Below are positions 23,327-34,109 of a DNA stretch of 64,000 nt, in pieces. The DNA is from Distichodus sexfasciatus (lineage: Eukaryota > Chordata > Actinopteri > Characiformes > Distichodontidae): assembly GCA_032718565.1 (NCBI GenBank), contig JAVGVS010000095.1, positions 204,501-268,500 of the forward strand. The letters run 5' to 3'. The notes under the pieces were generated by a model, which was given only the letters and a program-made list of their open reading frames with translations, made no database searches and was not told the DNA's origin. Made by a program: the position numbers and the translations under genes. The stretch's first letter is position 1. Each line of letters opens with the position of its first letter.

Positions 23327-23681
23327 ATGAAGGGACAAAATCAAGTGTCCTGCTTGAACGACTACCGTCCCTTGGCCCTCACACCGGTAATCATGAAGTG
23401 CTTCAAGAGACTGGTCATCGGCCACATCAAAGCTGCTCTTCCCAGCTCCTTTGACCCACTCCAGTTTGCCTACCGCTCCAACTGGTCTACTGACGACGCC
23501 ATGTCCACTGCACTTCACCTGTCTCTGACCCACCTGGAAAGGAAAGACTCTCATGTGAGGATTCTGTTCATCGACTTTAGCTCAGCATTTAACACCATCA
23601 TACCCCAGAGACTGTCTCCTAAACTGAGCAGGCTGGGCCTAAACACCCCATTGGTGAACTGGATCCTAGATTTCCTGACCA
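23327..23681 (+). mobile_element. LINE reverse transcriptase fragment (CR1/L2/Rex-like)
   Basis: The frame encodes part of the reverse transcriptase of a non-LTR retrotransposon. Visible motifs in order are NDYRPLALTPVIMKCFKRL (residues 11-29), DPLQFAYR near 43-50, then STDDA near 54-58, and motif A FIDFSSAFNTI near 81-91, whose first Asp is a catalytic residue. It continues LGLNTPLVNWILDFLT, then similarity stops. The YADD motif C, thumb and endonuclease are absent, and there is no 3' tail. The open frame is intact across about 118 codons, which suggests a fairly recent fragment. It is dead on arrival and 5'-truncated. The exact clade is uncertain. Confidence 0.88.
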
Positions 23682-23726
23682 TGCATTTTAAACCCACTGC
23701 TATGGCTAAGATAATTAAATTAATTT

Positions 23727-24430
23727 GACACAATGTATCACCAACAATGACTTTAGGGGTTCATTTAATTCATTCACTTTTAATTTATTTATTCTGTTCT
23801 GATTTAGTTTTAGTCATAACAACGTCATTGTGCCAAGCAATGGTGACAAGTGTTACATGTTTAAAAATAAGAAAATGTATAACTTCACACAATGAACAGG
23901 TTCAATATTGTTGACCATCAATAGAGACTTTAGGGGATGGCGGGGGCATTATACTTTTTCCGATTTATTGGTACTCATAACAAATAAAAATGACATTGCA
24001 TCAAGCAAGCGGTTCACTGCAGTCGTTTATGCTTGCATACGGTGAGTTGTTGTAGGTAACCAGGAAAACCTGGACTGGAGTTTCAATGGTATGGGTATTT
24101 TTTTATTGATCAAGTGGAATGGATTCTTTGTCGAAGCAATAGAAACAACGCTGGGTAGACTAATATTTTACATAGTAAATGTAGTAAATGTATCTGTTTT
24201 TTTTTTTTTCAGAATTAGTGATATAACAAAAATAAATAAATAAAATTACATTGCATCAAGCAAGCTGTCCACTGCGGTCGTTTATGCTTGCATGCTGTGA
24301 GTTGTTGTAGATAACCAGGAAAACCTGGAGTGAAACTTCAATAGTATGGGTATTTTCTTATTGATCAAGTAGAATGGATTCTTTGGCAAAGTAATGGAAA
24401 CAACTCTGGATAGACTAGGAGGGAAGTGAT
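23727..24430. repeat. Direct tandem duplication, units of about 210-250 bp
   Basis: Two good copies: one near 23965-24150 and one near 24225-24420. Shared stretches include ACATTGCATCAAGCAAGC, GTCGTTTATGCTTGCAT, AACCAGGAAAACCTGGA and TATTGATCAAGT. A third, more degraded unit may precede them (23727-23880: CAACAATGACTTTAGGGG and GTGCCAAGCAATGG). AT-rich, no coding frame. It lies directly after the LINE fragment. Confidence 0.7.
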
Positions 24431-24869
24431 AAAATCAGGGTATGATACCGTCTCAAATCCATGTGAGTAATCAAAGTTGTATCGTAGAAGACATGGAAGT
24501 GTTGTTCACTGAGTCAATATAATATTGTTTTATGCTGAAACTTGTGATTTACACCCCTAATAATTAAGTTAAAATTAAACCGCACTTTCCTTCCATGTAT
24601 TAATGGATTATTTTTTTCTCACTGAGAAATCAATTTTAACCAATCAATCCCATTTCCTAATTTAGCTGTATAATGCAGAAAGAAAAACCTCTCAAAGTGG
24701 TCAGACTGTGGCATTTGGCCTAATACTAGTTGCATTTTTAATCAAAACCTCTGTCTTCCCTGGAGTCATAAATAAAGAAGGAGCTTTCAGAAATATTGAT
24801 CTGTGATATTTTACAGATAATATCTGGAGGGAGACAAAGAGCTTGTATGGAAGGAGTGTGATGGGATTA
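24431..24869. other. No recognised feature
   Basis: AT-rich unique sequence. Confidence 0.4.
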
Positions 24870-24894
24870 GAGAGAGAGAGAGAGAGAGAGAGAG
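24870..24894. repeat. (GA)n microsatellite
   Basis: Twelve GA units. Confidence 0.97.
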
Positions 24895-25235
24895 AATTTC
24901 CTTCATTCTGTCCATGTAACTATCAGGCTGCTCGACACTGCCAGCCACTGTTGTATTACATGTGCTGCTATCTGTATTCCGAATGAAAAACTCATAAATC
25001 ACATTGTCTTTCTCACAGACATAACGGCATAACAAATCCCACAGCTTTGCTTTAATTAGAATGTCAGGTCTGTTAAGACACTGACGGTAATCCATTAGGA
25101 GCTGTAGAGCCATGAGTTGAACCTCAGTGTAATTGCTCAGGGCCTCTGCTATCAGTACAGTTTCCCCCTTACATCACCCTGAATGACGTCTGTGGGCAAA
25201 TTACAGTGTGAAAGAAATTAGACCATTAGGAGGAG
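24895..25235 (-). other. Unique block: possible conserved non-coding element or short exon-like frame
   Basis: On the minus strand a frame stays open from about 25160 down into the GA tract. It reads GETVLIAEALSNYTEVQLMA, then LQLLMDYRQCLNRPDILIK, then AKLWDLLCRYVCEKDNVIY. I do not recognise a family. The composition is protein-like until the GA tract, where it turns into Ser/Leu repeats. TTTAATTAGAATG, a homeodomain-type site, and even base composition also fit a conserved enhancer. No clear splice pair was found, so a gene is not supported. Confidence 0.25.
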
Positions 25236-26344
25236 AAAAAATCCACTTACAAAAGTTTGAGTAGTTAGAAGGACAAAGTGTGTCAATAACTATTTAGGGA
25301 GCTTATAAAGTAATACAAAAACGAATGTGATGTTCACAATTGTAATAAAACACAAGGCAACACGTTGCTATGGAAATTTGACTTGACAATTATTTTTAGA
25401 CAAAATTGCAGACTGGTTATAGATGATGCTGGCTGTGTTGATTTCAAGGGAGTTGTTTTAAGGGTGTTCCATTAAAATTTGAGCAAAAATTCCTAAATTC
25501 ATCATAAAATTTAAGAGAATTTAAGAGATTTGAGACATTATGACTGTATTATCACAGTCACATAATAATAATAATAATAATAAGGGATAAGATCTGATTA
25601 ATCTTGTGTTTAGATGTAGAACATTGTTAAGAAATTAATGTTTTAATTTGGGAAAAAAGAAAAAAAACAGCAGGATTTATTTTACTGTCTCAGTTGACTA
25701 ATGTTCATTCAAAATATTACCCTGAAGACACCTCGGAGGCATGTTATAATATGGATGTTAGTGTCAGGCTCTAATATGTATTCCACACACTTACTTTTGA
25801 ATTCCAGCCAAAACACGTGGAGGCAAATCCTCAGAGGAAGCATCACAAATGCCAAACGATGCATTGCAAAATGACAAGCTGACCGCCACAGTCGTGTGTG
25901 TGTGTGTGGTGTGTGTGTGTGTGGGGGGGGGCAATCCCCCACCAACCTCCTCAGCCAGTCTACTTGATTTTTACCGCATTTATAGTAACTGCTGTTGCAC
26001 CTAAAAATTGGACACAAATTGGAACGTTTGTGAAAGCTGATGGTTTTAGTTACATATTTTCTCAATTGCTATTTATATATAACAGGGGCTATGCATTGCA
26101 TATATCTTAGTAATTTTGTTGTAACATAACTATGGATATTATGATTTTTGTGATATTTTATATTTATTTTAGAATTTTACTTTAGAATTTGTAATTTTAC
26201 AATTATTTGGCTGGCAATAAGTGTTTGTAAATTGCTATATAAATAAGTCTACATACCTTACTTGTAATGTGTCTCCTTAAAAATGCCTCACATCATTTTA
26301 GCTGCATTCTCAGCATTGTAGTTAGAAAGATTTGTGTGAAATTT
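25236..26344. other. No recognised gene; simple repeats
   Basis: AT-rich, with an (ATA)n tract at about 25566-25583 and a GT tract followed by a run of eight or more G at about 25893-25930. Frames over the GT tract are artefacts. Confidence 0.4.
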
Positions 26345-26779
26345 GTTTATATATTTATATATTGATTATATAGCGCTCTTAACAACAGTTATTGTTACAA
26401 GGCACTTTACATAAAACCTAAACCCTCAACAAGCAAGCCTGAGGCGACAGTGGCAAGGAAAAACTTCCTGTAGCAAGAAGAAACCTTGAGAGGAACCAAG
26501 ACTGGGAAGGGGACCCCATCCTCCTCAGGGTGACCAGGGTGCATAGAGTTGAGGGTGAACCAACAAGACACAAAGGAAAAACCAAACTTATATACACCAA
26601 GCTAAACGAGGGGCTGGAACAATACACCAAAGAGATTAAGGGGCAGGACTAGAACACAGGTGAACCTAATAAGTCTATAACACACACCAGGAAGGTGGGA
26701 CACAGACTAGACAAAGAGGAAGACAAGAAAAGACAAAACTGGACATGGCGCCATCTCCTGTCTGTTCAGGATCCAGACA
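26345..26779 (-). mobile_element. Retroelement-like block ending in a GCGCTATATAA-type tail
   Basis: On the minus strand: a segment with GGAGATGGCGCCATGTCC and GGTGTATATAAGTTTGG, then CTCAAGGTTTCTTCTTGC, CTTGCCACTGTCGCCTCAGG and finally AAGAGCGCTATATAATCAAT. The last segment is the well-known 3' end style of abundant fish retroelements (general memory). The first part looks like an LTR or 5' region with a TATA box. One composite element or two adjacent ones are both possible. Confidence 0.45.
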
Positions 26780-26998
26780 GTGTGAACACACCACAGCACA
26801 GCACCAAGTGCACCACAACGAAATGTGATCTCTGCATTTGACCCATTCGTGAAGGAGCAGTATGGAGTTTTTATGCAGCACCCATAGAGCAGTGCTTGGG
26901 AATGAGTACCTCAGTGGTACCTTTACTGGTCTGGGATTCAAACTGGTGACCTTCCGGTCACAGGGCCAACTCCTAAACCATTACACTACCAACTGCAC
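26780..26998 (-). mobile_element. SINE-A copy, 3' end trimmed
   Basis: Reverse complement from GTGAACACACCACAGCACAG to CATTACACTACCAACTGCAC. It lacks the final ATTTGTCA segment at the junction with the preceding element. The middle (TATGGAGTTTTTATGCAGCA) is diverged. Confidence 0.85.
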
Positions 26999-27129
26999 CG
27001 TATTTAGGAGCGATTGTTATCATAAATCAGGGTTAAATAATGCACCTTTTGTACAAACAGCAGTTCTGCTTGAAGAGGCCTGGCCTTATTTGTTTCTCTG
27101 TCATAACCTGAGGTGAGTTTCAGGCTTTT

Positions 27130-27440
27130 TAGTGTGCTTCACTGACATCTTTACATTTCCATTCATCTCTCAATTACCAGTCACTGTTTCCCTGGTGGCG
27201 GAGGTCTGAGCACGGAACGCTGCACAAAACAGCCCTCTATCTCCACCATCTCGCGCTAATTACACACTGATGAGGAACAAGACGGCGAGCGTGCATCGCA
27301 ATCCCATGCTCGGATGCGGCCGCTAAGTAATTGAGTTAGCACAGGTGCAAATCTGTTGATGGAAGGCCTGAGGCACTTGCTGCGAAAATCTTTGCTTCTT
27401 GTAGGTGACAGTACGGTGGCTGGGAAAGCCCAATGCAACT
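27130..27440. other. GC-richer unique block, possible conserved non-coding element
   Basis: Contains CTCGCGCTAATTACACACTG and CGGCCGCTAAGTAATTGAGT, with several CpGs in an otherwise AT-rich setting, and no match to the repeat families. Enhancer-like by inspection only. Confidence 0.28.
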
Positions 27441-27489
27441 CGGCATTAACACTTGCATTGAAAATAACAGAAATGCTGCTGAGCGAGTG

Positions 27490-27640
27490 CTGAGGGAGTT
27501 ACTTCCAAAATGTAATAGATTATAGATTACTAGTCACTGTTATTTCAAAGTAATTGGTTACATTACAATATTACTATCTCTGAATTCTAATGCGTTACAC
27601 GACTCCTGTATTACTTTTGAGTAACTTTCACCAAAATAAC
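27490..27640. mobile_element. Fragment related to the DNA transposon at 6912-7624
   Basis: GGAGTTACTTCCAAAATGTA, GATTACTAGTCACTGTTA and AATGCGTTACACGACTCC show the GTTACT/GTAAC-rich style of that family's ends. Partial and diverged. Confidence 0.4.
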
Positions 27641-27689
27641 TGTGGAAGTAGGACTTGGCATTGTAAAACCCTAAAATGTAGTTTACTGC

Positions 27690-28333
27690 AGTTCATTCTA
27701 CGTCCAGTGGCGATGTCCAGACTGACAATGGTCCAGACTCGGTAGACACCAAGGCAGTCTGGCCAGACAGGGAAAACTCACTGGGAGTCACGAGCCTGGG
27801 GAGAAAACACAGGAGAGAGGTGTGAGGATGAGGAGACAAAAGGGTATCCAAACTAAACACAAAGCCAAACCAAAACAACATGGGATCCAAAAAGTCCAAC
27901 AGGGGAAGAGTAGAGTTTTGCCACAAAACACGAAATGAACAATCACACACTGTCTGATGGATACAGACTCGAGGACACATGGGTTAAACTGACTTAAATA
28001 AGGCCACACAACACAATAAACGAGTGCTTGCACTAATCCCAAACTCAAAGCAGAACAAGACACAGCTGAAAGCAACGATAATTGCGGGGGTGTTCTACAC
28101 AGACGCTGACCTACTAGGTAGGGAACATACCAGGAAGTGGGGTGCGCTCTAAACAGATAGTGAACTACTCAGAAGAGCACGAAGTGCAGACACAGAACCC
28201 GGAAGTGAGGAGCAAGCTAACAGGGAAGCTGACAACACACCGAAAGTAAACCCAGAGAGCCAGAGAAACAAAACAGATACTTATCTGGGTTCACTGTGGC
28301 ACGGTGCCATCCAAGTCGGGCGGGGCCGTGACA
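27690..28333 (-). mobile_element. Probable solo LTR of a retrotransposon
   Basis: On the minus strand the block begins TTGTCACGGCCCCGCCCGAC and is GC-rich. It has the TATA-like GGCCTTATTTAAGTCAG about 315 bases in, then a T-rich stretch with GTTTTGTGGCAAAACTC, and ends near CTGGACATCGCCACTGG. TGTCA starts and a central TATTTAA are usual in fish LTRs. No coding region flanks it on either side. Its right-hand boundary is clearer than the left. Confidence 0.5.
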
Positions 28334-28380
28334 ATTATATTATAAATAAAGAGTATAATATTACTGAAAATTTATTAGTA

Positions 28381-28475
28381 ATGCCTTACATTACAGTGTA
28401 AACGGGCGTGCGTTGGGAGGGGGGGTGTTTGGACCTCCTGGAAATGAGTTTTTGCAGGTTGGGATGCCTGTTGAT
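28381..28475 (-). mobile_element. Fragment of the CAGGGATCCCAA family
   Basis: On the minus strand, CATCCCAACCTGCAAAAACT then CATTTCCAGGAGGTCC matches the left part of the 162-bp element at 37195-37356. Only one end is kept. Confidence 0.55.
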
Positions 28476-28725
28476 GGCAAGATTTTAAAGTGGCTACAGA
28501 GAGATTTACAGGCTGAACTCTTGCCCAAGTTGCGCTTTGGAGCCGAAATAAATAAATAAAAGAGTGTGCGGCTAATACATCATCAACAAAATCAATGTTC
28601 TTAGGCATGTTTGACGACCCCCAAAAATAATTTATGCACAGCGTGTAGTTTGTGGCTTGCCAATGTGACACCAGCTTTTTTTTTGGCGGCCAGCTAATCG
28701 CATCATCTCCTAATAAACCTAACAG

Positions 28726-28865
28726 TTCTCTTAAATTCTCACTGTAGCCACACCGGCAGTATCAGATGTGGCGTCATTAAATAGCAATGAGATCGAATTT
28801 GTCTCGCTGCATGCTTCCCAAATTAAGAATCGCCAGTCTGCTAGGATGCAGCCTGCTTAGAATGT
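28726..28865. other. Unique block, possible conserved non-coding element
   Basis: Includes GATGTGGCGTCATTAAATAG and CTCGCTGCATGCTTCCCAAA. Even composition and not repetitive. Inference only. Confidence 0.22.
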
Positions 28866-29439
28866 TGAATGAATGGAGAGAGAAATAGAGAGAGAGAAAG
28901 AAAGAGACAGAAGAGAGAGTTGTCATGTCCCCTCTTTGATCTCATTTAGTTTTAGTGGACTAAGCACACACACTCCGTCTCACCCCTGCCTCATAAACAC
29001 ACATCACAGGCGACACACTCTTTAATCTCCACCATATGGGTCAACGTCCTATCGAATCACTCTATTTAACCGCCTAATCATTCACTCTTTGACTTTTCCA
29101 GGCACCTTGAAGGCCTCCATGTCCTTTCACCAATGGCACATTTTTAGATGAGACAATAAATCAGAGGCTCTGGCGTAGATGGTTGAACCAAAGGGCCAGT
29201 GATAGCCATCCATCGTGAAAAGACGACAAAATACAGTACTGTGCAAAAGTCTTGAGCCATCCCTCATTTCTAGATTTTGGCTCCAAAAGAAACAGGCTTT
29301 CGCTTTTTCAGCACGCACACTGACACAAAACTGGGAATGGACGCACCAGTGCGAAACATCCCATTTATTGAAATTGGCCACATTTTAAGTGGACACAGTG
29401 GCCACAAAACAACCACTGAAGTCTTCACTTTTATTTAGA
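28866..29439. other. No recognised feature
   Basis: A short GA-rich patch at 28875-28920, otherwise unique. The 84-codon minus-strand frame at 29127-29381 has no domain. Confidence 0.35.
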
Positions 29440-29672
29440 CATCCAACAAAGATAACACCAATGCAATGGTGGGCCGACAGACCTAAACAGGAGCAGATTA
29501 AGCTGAAACGCAATGCACTAAACAAGAACAGGTGTAACTGATAACTAACCAACTTGGACTTACAAGGGGGCAGAACAGAAGGAAATAGCTAAACATGACA
29601 CAGACACAAGTGGGGACAGGGCTGCCCTCTGGTAGCCACCTGGAGTACCATCCAGAGTAGCCATGACTGGTG
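29440..29672 (-). mobile_element. LTR-like fragment
   Basis: On the minus strand it opens CAGTCATGGCTACTCTGGAT and continues GGTGGCTACCAGAGGGCAGC and GTTCTGCCCCCTTGTAAGTC. The beginning resembles other blocks here (49507 and 58830). The rest of the element is missing. Confidence 0.4.
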
Positions 29673-30066
29673 TTTATTCATGTAGTCCTAAGGAATAGAA
29701 TTTACAAGATTTTTTGCACGTTGCATTAAATCAGTGTACTCTCATTTTCCTGGCAACATGTAAAAACATTTATAGCAGGAACATAATAACGCCAAGGAGA
29801 AACAGGTTCCTGGAGATTTTGAAAAATGTTTTAGATGTTTAAAAATGTAGAACTTGATGAAGTGTTTAAAAGGAAATAATAAAATTAATTCACTTCTACA
29901 CAGTGGAAGAAATAAAGACAGAAGAAATATTTCCCCCCAAATGACAATGTGGCAGCAGTTTAACAACTTCTCTTTGAAGAACAGCACATTTTAAACCACC
30001 AATGGTGCATCAATGGCAAAAACCGGAGAACTAATGAACGGTTGACATGAATTCCAAAAAGCTGGA
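29673..30066. other. No recognised feature
   Basis: AT-rich unique sequence. Confidence 0.4.
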
Positions 30067-30141
30067 AAGGAGAAGAAGAGGAAGAGGAAGAGGAAGAGGA
30101 AAGAGAAGAAGAAGAAGAAGAAGAAGAAGAAGAAGAAGAAG
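30067..30141. repeat. Polypurine tract, (GAAGAG)n passing into (AGA)n
   Basis: About 75 bases of pure purine in two successive phases of repeat unit. Confidence 0.95.
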
Positions 30142-30229
30142 CGAACAGAACAAGATGATTACTGTTGCTGAACAGTAATCTTAATGAGGAAAAAGAAAAA
30201 TATATAACTAGACCAGCAATTGGTACATG

Positions 30230-30462
30230 TGGCAGTTTGTAGTGTAACGGTTAGAGAGTTGGCCCTGTGATCTGATGGTCGCCGGGTCAAATTCCCGACT
30301 GATAAAGGCACTACTCAGGTACTCATGAGGAAGGTACCATCCCAAAAGCACTGCCCCCCCAAAAAGCTGCACATGTCAGCTGCCCACTGCTCCTTCATGG
30401 AGGGGGTCAAGTGCACTGTGTGTTGTGCTGTGGTGTGTTCACAATGACCAATAATCATAAAA
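30230..30462 (+). mobile_element. SINE-A copy, near full length
   Basis: Head GGCAGTTTGTAGTGTAACGG, body ACTCAGGTACTCATGAGGAA, end CACAATGACCAATAATCATA. About 20 bases of the GAGGTCACATTTGGTTGTGG segment are deleted. The next element begins immediately after its tail. Confidence 0.85.
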
Positions 30463-30605
30463 TTATTTCATTCATTCATTCATTCTTTATCTGTACAGCT
30501 TAATCCCAACTGGGGTTGAGGGGAGACCGGAGTCTATCCCAGGAGATTATGGGCGCAAGGCAGGTACCAACCCTGGGTAGGCGCCAACACACTGCAGGGC
30601 AAATC
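30463..30605 (-). mobile_element. SINE-V copy, 3' part only
   Basis: ATTCATTCATTCATTCTTTA, then CTTAATCCCAACTGGGGTTG and AACACACTGCAGGGC, is the reverse complement of the tail half. It abuts the SINE-A tail, so the two elements form a head-to-head or tail-to-tail junction without spacer. Confidence 0.8.
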
Positions 30606-31340
30606 ACTCTGTTTAATTTCATTAATGGAGAAATTGTTTGATTGCTTTGTGCTGATAAAGTAGAATGGGACAAAGTGATTTAAAAGGAAACTAAAAAGCA
30701 ACTAAAATATAATGACATTTTAATTTCTGAGCTCAACCAGACATTTAAATTAAAACTAGAGATGCATATCTGCAAGAAAATGCCAAAAATTTATTTATGT
30801 TTTGTAGCTGTGACATGAAAACTGACCCAGTAGAAAGACTTTGATGAAAATGCACTGTAGTGAATGAGGAAAAAATGAGGGATGACAAAATAAGAAAAAG
30901 ACGAGTGAGGGTCAAAACAGATTGAATGAGGTGGTCTGAGGTGGCATAAGAACTGTGTTGACTATCATGTGAAAACAGGCAGAGGGAAGCTTTCGTCTCT
31001 TGAATCCCATGTATTCTTAATGGCAACAAACAAATGGGTACCTATGGGAAAAATAAACGACAGAAAAAGATGAGTGTGGGTCATGACTGTTACAGATATG
31101 TGAAGAGCCCCATGGGCCCCTTGAATCACATTTAATTTGGTGGCATTGTGAAGAACAGCAGCTGCACGGTAAAATGTAGAAATTTGAGCTCCTGTAACTG
31201 TAGGAGGAGCAGTGGTCAAAAAAAAATGTGTGGAATAAAAATCTGATAACAGTGTGACTGTTTACCGATGTACTGGACTTAATCATTGAATTGAAGTATT
31301 GATGTAAATCAGTGAATCATTACACCCCTTGAAGTGTGGA
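30606..31340. other. No recognised gene
   Basis: AT-rich. The segments around 30895-30930 (GACGAGTGAGGGTCAAAACA) and 31065-31100 (GATGAGTGTGGGTCATGACT) are loosely alike, suggesting an old duplication. Nothing else is recognised. Confidence 0.35.
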
Positions 31341-31690
31341 TCATTAGAGCCCGCTTCCTGCTACCTGAGTCGGAAATCACTTTTTCAAATGCGTCGCGCA
31401 AATCTGAGAAATCTCAAAATCACACTGTGGTTTTCTCAGCACAGAATTTTCCTAATAGTGTGGACTGAGGGACGTGGACGAGAGACGGCGGTTTCTCCAG
31501 CGCAGCATGGCTAATGATCCGTCACCACCGCGCACAAACCAATTAGCCTGTGCGACCCCCATGCGGCCACGCTCCTTATCGCCGATCGGGGTGGTGCATT
31601 ATGGGGTGGCATTATCCGGGTGAGGACATCTCCATGACGATGTGAGCAGAGGAAGAGGGTCAATTAGGAGAGGGGAGGAGAGGAGCACAG
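31341..31690. other. GC-rich unique block, possible conserved non-coding element or promoter-side sequence
   Basis: Contains GCGTCGCGCAAATCTGAG, AGACGGCGGTTTCTCCAGCG and ATCGCCGATCGGGGTGGTGC. It is CpG-richer than its surroundings and free of known repeats, and lies immediately before the polypyrimidine tract. Function is inference. Confidence 0.25.
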
Positions 31691-31721
31691 CGGCTGACAT
31701 CTTCACCTCACGTCCACCCGA

Positions 31722-31752
<31 letters not shown>

Positions 31753-32188
31753 CTACTCGATCTCCATCTCTCTAACTCAGTATTTCTCTGCCTCCCTGTC
31801 GCTCTCTTTCTCCCCCTTTTACACTCTTACTCTCTCTCTCTTACTCTTTCTCACTCTTCTTCAATCTCCCTCTGACTCTATTTCTTACTCACTCTCTCTT
31901 CCCCTCTCCTTCTTACTCTCTTTCTCTTTCTCCATCTTCCGTGCTCTCACTCTCTTTCTCTCTCTCCACCTCTGTCTCTGTCTTTCTCTCTTTCCATCTC
32001 TATCCTGTTATCCTGTTTTACTAGGTCTCTTTCTCTTTGTCTCCCTTTTTCTCTCTTCCACTTGCTTACTCCACCCCTCTTTACTCTCTTCTTCTCTTTA
32101 TCTATCTCTTTCTCACTCTCCCTTTATCTTCCTCTCCCTCTTTTTCTCATCTTCTCACTCACTCCTCACTCATTGATTCACTCAATCG

Positions 32189-32244
<56 letters not shown>

Positions 32245-32437
32245 TTCCCCCTCTCCCCTCTTCCTCTCTCCATCTCCATATCTCTCCCTTCATCTCTTCC
32301 TCAACTTCTTTCACTTTTTCTTTCTCTCTATCTCCCTCTATATTTCTTTCTCCAACTCTTTCTCTCTTACTCTATCACTCTCTTTCTCTTTTCTACTCTA
32401 TCATCTCTCTCTCTTTATCTCTCTTTATTTAAAAAAA
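31722..32437. repeat. Long polypyrimidine (CT-rich) tract
   Basis: About 715 bases in which the + strand is mostly C and T, including a pure (CT)n run near 32190-32232. The tract forms the outer left flank of the inverted repeat. Ser/Leu/Phe-rich frames of up to 165 codons over it are low-complexity artefacts. Confidence 0.95.
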
Positions 32438-32453
32438 AAGGTCAAAGAGAGTT

Positions 32454-32804
32454 ATGTTTTCATTTCATTTTCTCTCACAGTAAAACTACCAAAAAAGTTG
32501 TAGCGTGCAGAGTAGCCAGAGAGCAAACGGGTGGGAAACTGCTGGCACAAAGGTTGTAGATAATGGGCAGAAGTGGTTGGTGTGTTCTCTTAGTCACTTA
32601 GCAAATAAGGAGGAGAATTCTTCATTTCAGCAGATGTGATAGAATATTATTTGAAGACTCTTTACTGGATAATGGCTAATAGGATTTGGAACAGGATTAT
32701 TAGGCGAGGTTTAGTTACTACTGAGCTTCTCTCATCAGGGGAGCTTTAAAAAGAGAGTGAAGGAAAGAGAAATAACATGCACGTGTTTACTGGCCTCCTG
32801 TAGA
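32454..32804 (+). repeat. Left arm of a large inverted repeat
   Basis: The arm pairs with the reverse complement of 33674-34030. The innermost part, about 32657-32802, is nearly identical to its partner. Examples are GGCTAATAGGATTTGGA, GGTTTAGTTACTACTGAGCT and TCTCTCATCAGGGGAGCTTT. The outer half has more mismatches and small indels. No coding frame. Confidence 0.85.
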
Positions 32805-32926
32805 GAGAGAGAGAGAGAGAGAGAGAGAAAATAAGAGTGAATGAGAGAAAGCAAGAGAGAGAGAGAGATGGAAAAGAGGGAAAGGGAGGGAAAGAACGGG
32901 AGAGGAAAAGAGCTATAAAGAGAGAC

Positions 32927-32966
<40 letters not shown>
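32802..32966. repeat. Polypurine (GA-rich) tract, inner left
   Basis: Contains two (GA)n runs with A/G-rich sequence between. It mirrors the CT-rich tract at about 33570-33665 across the spacer. Confidence 0.95.
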
Positions 32967-32971
<5 letters not shown>

Positions 32972-33570
32972 CGTGAATGTGTAGTGACAGTGATGTGGGA
33001 AAGAGAATCAAACAGGGACGGATGCACACACACACACACACACACACTCACACATTTGCTACCAGCAGCAGGTACATTGATCTGCTCTAATAAAGGCAGA
33101 CTCCTGGGGTCCACTCTCCTGTTGTTTCCACACTGTCGATACGCTGGCTAATGACGAGACGCTGCACTCGTTCCTCCTCCTCTCTCACAAACTCTTTAAG
33201 TATTTAACCTTATGCGAGCTCAGCAGGAAATGTGAAGTTCTGAACCCTTCTATAACTTCAAATAGGAATACCACACACACGAGACACATATCACTGAAAC
33301 TTTTGTGCAGTATTCCAAGTGTCTCTGACTGTATTCCAGAAATCAGCTCATGTTCATCTGGCAAAATACATAGTGTTTTTAGCATAATAAGCTCTGAATA
33401 TTATGACAAAGTTTGTGACAAATTGTACCATGCACATGTCTTAAAAATATTCACCAAAACCAAATCTTTCTAACAAAATTAGGGCAATAAAAAGAAAAAA
33501 AATGCTCATTGCTCAATTTATCAGGTTTGTTTTGCTATTTTCATGTTGAATATGCACATAGCTCTTTTGC
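32967..33570. other. Spacer of the inverted repeat
   Basis: Unique sequence with a (CA)n run at about 33026-33053 and a CpG-containing segment near 33130-33180. No motif recognised. Confidence 0.4.
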
Positions 33571-33673
33571 ACTCTTTCTTTCAGCCTCTATGTCTATCTC
33601 TCCATCTAGCTCTCTTTCTCTCTCACTTTCCGTTTTTATCTTGCCGACCCGCTCTCTCTCTCGACTGATGTCA

Positions 33674-34030
33674 GCAGGAGGCCAGTAAACACATACATGT
33701 TATTTCTCTTTCCTTCACTCTCTTTTTAAAGCTCCCCTGATGAGAGAAGCTCAGTAGTAACTAAACCTTGCCTAATAATCCTGCTCCAAATCCTATTAGC
33801 CATTAACCAGTAAAGATTCTTCTTTGAGTCTTTAAATAATTTTCGAACACCTCTGCTAAAATAAAGAATTCGCCTCCTTATTTACTAAGTGATTTACGAA
33901 GAGACACCAACCACTTCTGCCATGGTCCCCCCACCAAGTTTGCTCTCTGAACACCTTAACATTTTTGTTAAATGTTAAACACTGAACCAAAACAGTTTCA
34001 CTGTATGAGCTAAATGAAGTGAAAACTAAT
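33674..34030 (-). repeat. Right arm of a large inverted repeat
   Basis: Partner of 32454-32804. The first 145 bases or so differ from the left arm at only a handful of positions. Further out there is one short insertion (GAGTCTTTGAAGAAG-like region around 33815-33840) and scattered substitutions. Confidence 0.85.
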
Positions 34031-34109
34031 AATAAATGAACTAATAAATAAAAAAAAATCTGTGTGAATGCTAGACTGAAACCCAGAGTTTCAGGACCCT
34101 GATTCATTG

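Noticed and set aside
32037..32559. Open frames of 131 and 165 codons rich in Ser, Leu and Phe
   Set aside because: They are translations of the CT-rich tract and have no complexity beyond it.
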